Below the pieces are notes generated by a model, which saw only the letters and a list, made by a program, of their open reading frames with translations, did not search any database and was not told the origin of the DNA. A program made the position numbers and the translations under genes. Below are positions 61,122 to 64,000 of a DNA stretch of 64,000 bases, one piece after another. Position 1 is the first letter of the stretch. Each line of letters starts with the position of its first letter. Source of the stretch: Betaproteobacteria bacterium HGW-Betaproteobacteria-9 (lineage in GTDB: Bacteria > Pseudomonadota > Gammaproteobacteria > Burkholderiales > Burkholderiaceae_C); the NCBI GenBank assembly GCA_002842215.1, contig PHCC01000020.1, positions 1 through 64,000 of the forward strand. The letters run 5' to 3'.

Positions 61122-63584
61122 TCAGGCGGGCACGAGCGGGATGAACTGGCGCGTGTCCACGGCCGCTTCCTGGAAGTCGAACCACGGATCGGGTTCGCCG
61201 TCGAGCGCGAACTGCAGGCGTTCCCACAATGCCTTGCGGCCTTCGGCGTCGTCCAGGATGCGCTTCTTCACGTGGTCCAGGCCCACGCGGTTGATGTAGT
61301 GCACCGTGCGCTCCAGGTACCAGCCTTCGGTGCGGTACAGCTCCATGAAGGCGCCGGTGTACTCCATCACTTCTTCGGCGGTCTTGAGCTTCACAAAGAA
61401 GTGCGCCACCTCGGTCTTGATGCCGCCGTTGCCGGCCACGTACATCTCCCAGCCCGAGTCCACGCCGATGATGCCGACGTCCTTGATGCCGGCCTCGGCG
61501 CAATTGCGCGGGCAGCCTGACACGGCGAACTTCACCTTGTGCGGCGCGTACATGCGCCACATGGCGCGCTCCAGGTCCTTGCCCATCTGGGTGCTGTCCT
61601 GCGTGCCCATGCGGCACCACTCGGAACCCACGCAGGTCTTCACCGTGCGCAGCGCCTTGGCGTAGGCGTGGCCGCTGGGCATGCCGATGTCTTTCCAGAC
61701 GTTGACCAGGTCTTCCTTCTTCACGCCCAGCAGGTCGATGCGTTGTCCGCCGGTGACCTTGACGGTCGGGATCTTGTACTTGTCCACCGCGTCGGCGATG
61801 CGGCGCAGCTCGTCGGCCGTGGTCTCGCCGCCCCACATGCGTGGGATGACCGAATAGGTGCCGTCTTTCTGGATGTTGGCGTGCGAGCGCTCGTTGATGT
61901 AGCGGCTCTGCGGGTCGTCCTTCGCCTCTTTGGGCCAGGTGCTGATCAGGTAGTAGTTGATCGCCGGGCGGCAGCTCGCGCAGCCGTTGGGCGTCTTCCA
62001 GCCCAGGTGCGAAAACACGGCGCTGGTGGTCAGCAGCTTGCTGCCGTCGGCCAGCGGCGTGCGGATCGCTTCGCGCACCGCTTCGTGGCCGTGGTCGGTG
62101 CAGCCGCACATGGCCTTGAGCTTGGGCGTGGCCGAGTAGTCGCCGCCGGCGGTGAACATCAGGATCTGCTCGACCAGGCCGGTGCACGAACCACACGACG
62201 CGCTGGCCTTGGTGTGCTTCTTGACCTCGTCCAGCGTGAACAGGCCCTTGTCCTTGATGGCCTTGCAGATCGCGCCCTTGGTCACGCCGTTGCAGCCGCA
62301 GACCTCGTCGCTGTCTTTCATGGCGGCGGCTTTGCTGTGGCCTTCGTGGCCGGTGTCGCCGATGTTGGATTCGCCGAACATCAGCTTGTCGCGGATGTCG
62401 GCCACGCTGCGGCCTTCGCGCAGCAGCTTGAAGTACCAGCTGCCGTCCACCGTGTCGCCGTACAGGCAGGCGCCCACCAGCTTGTCACCCTGAATCACCA
62501 GCTTCTTGTAGACGCCACCCGAGGGGTCGCTCATCACGATCTCTTCGGTGTCGTCGCCACCGGTGAAGTTGCCGGCGCTGAAGAGGTCGATGCCCGTGAC
62601 CTTGAGCTTGGTCGAGGTGAGCGAACCGGTGTAGCGGCCGATGCCGAACTCGGCCAGGTGCGTGGCCAGCACCTTGCCCTGCTCGAACAGCGGCGCCACC
62701 AGGCCGTAGGCGATGCCGCGGTGCGCCGCGCATTCACCCACCGCGTAGATGCGTGCATCGGTCACGGTCTGCATGGTGTCGCTCACCACGATGCCCTTGT
62801 TCACGTGCAGGCGCATGCGCTCGGCCAGTTCGGTGTTGGGGCGGATGCCCACGGCCATCACCAGCAGGTCGGCCGGCAACTCGGTGCCGTCCTTGAAGCG
62901 GATCGCCTTGACGCGGCCGTCTTCACCGCCCACCAGCTCCTGCGTCTGTGCGCCGATCAGGAACTTCATGCCGCGCTCTTCCAGCGACTTCTGCAGCAGC
63001 TTGCCCGCCACGTCGTCGAGCTGGCGCTCCATCAGCCAGGGCGCCACGTGCACCACGCTGACCGTCATGCCGCGCTTCATCAGGCCGTTGGCCGCTTCCA
63101 GGCCCAGCAGGCCGCCGCCGATGACGACCGCGTGCTTGTATTGCGCGGCGGCGTCGATCATGGCCTGCGTGTCGGCGATGTCGCGATAGGCCAGCACGCC
63201 CTTCAGGTCTTTGCCGGGGATGGGCAGGATGAAGGGGTTGGAGCCGGTCGCCATGATCAGGCGGTCGTATTCGGCCGAGACGGGCTCGCCGTTCGGGCCG
63301 ACCGCGTGCACCACGCGCTTGACGCGGTCCACCTCGGTCACCTTGTAGCCGGCGTGCAGCGTGATGCCGTTGTCGGTGTACCAACTCCAGTCGTTGAGCA
63401 CGATCTCTTCCAGCGTCTGCTCGCCCGCGAGCACCGGCGAGAGCAGGATGCGGTTGTAGTTGGGGTGGGGCTCCGCGCCGAAGACGGTGATGTCGTAGAA
63501 CTCGGGCGCGATTTTCAGCAGCTCTTCAAGCGTGCGCACACCGGCCATGCCGTTGCCCACCATCACCAGTTTGGATTTTTTCAT
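61122..63584 (-). CDS. nirB: Nitrite reductase (NADH) large subunit NirB
   Basis: An 820-residue siroheme enzyme reducing nitrite to ammonium with NAD(P)H. In order: an FAD/NAD(P)H oxidoreductase domain (VMVGNGMAGVRTLEELL, AVVIGGGLLGLEAANGL, VYAVGEC-type AVGECAAHRG), a BFD [2Fe-2S] domain (VCGCNGVTKGAI ... CGSCTGLVEQIL), and the nitrite/sulfite reductase ferredoxin-like and siroheme/[4Fe-4S] domains (TVKTCVGSEWCRMGTQDS, AVSGCPRNCAEAGIKDVG). The ATG at 63584 is preceded by TGGAGT. It heads the operon nirB - PilJ protein - nirD - nasA - ybiB - cobA and has a leader of about 225 bases after a predicted sigma-54 promoter. Confidence 0.97.
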   Translation of the reverse strand: MKKSKLVMVGNGMAGVRTLEELLKIAPEFYDITVFGAEPHPNYNRILLSPVLAGEQTLEEIVLNDWSWYTDNGITLHAGYKVTEVDRVKRVVHAVGPNGEPVSAEYDRLIMATGSNPFILPIPGKDLKGVLAYRDIADTQAMIDAAAQYKHAVVIGGGLLGLEAANGLMKRGMTVSVVHVAPWLMERQLDDVAGKLLQKSLEERGMKFLIGAQTQELVGGEDGRVKAIRFKDGTELPADLLVMAVGIRPNTELAERMRLHVNKGIVVSDTMQTVTDARIYAVGECAAHRGIAYGLVAPLFEQGKVLATHLAEFGIGRYTGSLTSTKLKVTGIDLFSAGNFTGGDDTEEIVMSDPSGGVYKKLVIQGDKLVGACLYGDTVDGSWYFKLLREGRSVADIRDKLMFGESNIGDTGHEGHSKAAAMKDSDEVCGCNGVTKGAICKAIKDKGLFTLDEVKKHTKASASCGSCTGLVEQILMFTAGGDYSATPKLKAMCGCTDHGHEAVREAIRTPLADGSKLLTTSAVFSHLGWKTPNGCASCRPAINYYLISTWPKEAKDDPQSRYINERSHANIQKDGTYSVIPRMWGGETTADELRRIADAVDKYKIPTVKVTGGQRIDLLGVKKEDLVNVWKDIGMPSGHAYAKALRTVKTCVGSEWCRMGTQDSTQMGKDLERAMWRMYAPHKVKFAVSGCPRNCAEAGIKDVGIIGVDSGWEMYVAGNGGIKTEVAHFFVKLKTAEEVMEYTGAFMELYRTEGWYLERTVHYINRVGLDHVKKRILDDAEGRKALWERLQFALDGEPDPWFDFQEAAVDTRQFIPLVPA

Positions 63585-63679
63585 CGCGGCTACTCCAGTT
63601 GCGGTTCGCTAACAAAGGTTGGGTGCAGGCCAAGGCGTGCGTGTGGACGCACAGGCGCCTGGGCACCAGGAAAGTTCTG

Positions 63680-63812
63680 GGAAAAGAAAGTTCAATGGCC
63701 GTTGGCCAAAGTCGGGCTTGCCAAGTTGCAAGACCGAGATCACGCTGCACACGTCGTTGTATGCAGAGCCCACGACGCTGCGGTCGGGGTCGGGCGCTTC
63801 GTCACGCCCGAC
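63680..63812 (-). promoter_or_regulatory. Structured nirB leader, ANTAR-antitermination-like
   Basis: Read on the minus strand from the predicted transcript start: stem-loop 1 (63810-63791) has a seven-pair stem closing a six-base loop GACGAA, and the stem can extend to 63812/63789. Stem-loop 2 (63765-63746) has UGCAUAC/GUGUGCA closing a six-base loop AACGAC with A at position 1 and G at 4, as in ANTAR-protein targets. A third, five-pair stem-loop (63732-63717) also has a six-base loop (AACUUG). Then TGGCC-AAC-GGCCA (63708-63696) is followed by TTGAACTTTCTTTTCCC, a weak terminator-like structure. Two copies of GAACTTTC lie 16 bases apart (63693-63686 and 63677-63670). The pattern fits NasR/NasT-type antitermination, but loop 1 lacks the conserved A1 and the terminator is weak. 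Confidence 0.5.
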
Positions 63813-63820
63813 TGGGTCAG

Positions 63821-63836
63821 TGCAAAAGCTGTGCCA
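63821..63836 (-). promoter_or_regulatory. Sigma-54 (RpoN) promoter of the nirB operon
   Basis: On the minus strand TGGCAC (63836-63831), five bases, then TTGCA (63825-63821) matches the -24/-12 consensus TGGCAC-N5-TTGCW at every conserved position with correct spacing. The predicted start is near 63810, about 226 bases before the nirB ATG. Control by NtrC under nitrogen limitation is expected; I could not pick out clear NtrC sites upstream in 63837-63937. Confidence 0.85.
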
Positions 63837-63937
63837 TATGATCCGGCGCTCGGCGGGGGTGGCGCGTTGGGGTGCTCGCAGCGATGATCTGTGGCCTGCC
63901 TGTGTCACGCTCCGGTTTATCCAAGTCCTTGATTCAT

Positions 63938-64000
63938 ATGACTTCTGCGCTGGTTTTTCTCGAAGGTTCTGCGAACCCTCAACCGCTGGTGAACGACCTG
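63938..64000 (+). CDS. Truncated gene at the window edge, divergent from nirB
   Basis: Only the first 21 codons are present, ending at the window edge (MTSALVFLEGSANPQPLVND and one more residue). A short beta-strand-like ALVFLEG followed by an amphipathic stretch would fit the start of a receiver-like domain, as in NasT/ANTAR regulators. That position, divergent from a nirB operon with an ANTAR-like leader, would make sense. The evidence is too short for an assignment; a transporter or another regulator is possible. There is no strong Shine-Dalgarno. Confidence 0.4.
   Translation, partial: MTSALVFLEGSANPQPLVNDL

Noticed and set aside
61539..63887. 782-codon plus-strand frame over nirB
   Set aside because: Antisense to nirB; composition is typical of a shadow frame in high-GC DNA.
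63609..63908. 99-codon minus-strand frame upstream of nirB
   Set aside because: It covers the sigma-54 promoter and hairpin leader, has no ribosome binding site or family features, and would start upstream of the predicted transcript start.

Overview
The window is high-GC DNA with the gene content of a betaproteobacterium of the Burkholderiales, most like the Comamonadaceae (Hydrogenophaga/Acidovorax/Variovorax group). The evidence is the family make-up, the lysA/lysR arrangement, the nirB-nirD-nasA-ybiB-cobA order, and at least four copies of a short GC-rich intergenic repeat that I associate with that family. No rRNA, tRNA, CRISPR array, IS element or prophage was seen. The window looks chromosomal.

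Layout. 1-3.7 kb: a leftward operon of three small membrane proteins (two DUF2306-like, one 2TM-domain) followed by a LytS/AlgZ-type histidine kinase and a LytTR response regulator. 3.9-7.4 kb: a DUF1439-type lipoprotein with an intrinsic terminator, undecaprenyl-diphosphatase uppP, and a membrane PAS histidine kinase. 7.5-11.8 kb: a leftward, tightly packed mutS - Anbu (proteasome-like peptidase) - alpha/beta hydrolase unit. 12.3-35.4 kb: a two-partner secretion system. It has a 7142-residue exoprotein (TpsA, LktA-type filamentous adhesin) with an ESPR signal peptide, a TPS domain, three ~420-residue tandem repeats, a long Gly-rich repeat array, a heptad segment and a terminal cysteine pair. 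Its POTRA/beta-barrel transporter (TpsB) follows with a one-base stop/start overlap. 35.5-38.9 kb: an orphan multi-PAS/GAF histidine kinase. 38.9-49.6 kb: housekeeping genes (suhB, trmJ, cysE, slyD, mog, darP, pmbA, a Liv-type binding protein, yqeY, lysA/lysR, rpsU). 49.8-55.3 kb: a HI0933/BaiN-type flavoprotein, a soluble PilJ/MCP-like protein, and a nitrilase plus berberine-bridge-type FAD oxidase pair divergent from an HxlR regulator. 55.3-63.6 kb: a leftward nitrate/nitrite assimilation operon, nirB - PilJ-domain periplasmic protein - nirD - nasA - ybiB - cobA.

How the parts work together. NasA reduces nitrate to nitrite, NirBD reduces nitrite to ammonium, and CobA supplies the siroheme precursor for NirB. 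Upstream of nirB there is a near-perfect sigma-54 promoter. The predicted transcript starts at a stem-loop with a six-base loop, followed by a second one (loop AACGAC, with A1 and G4) and a weak terminator-like hairpin. This resembles ANTAR (NasR/NasT) antitermination leaders. A truncated divergent gene at the right edge could encode such a regulator, but only 21 codons are visible.

Most striking items: the giant adhesin with its graded internal repeats, the sigma-54 plus ANTAR-like leader, the P-box-like motif AGRQRMLSQRM duplicated in a periplasmic protein inside the nitrite operon, and a repeat element that supplies the C-terminus of TrmJ.
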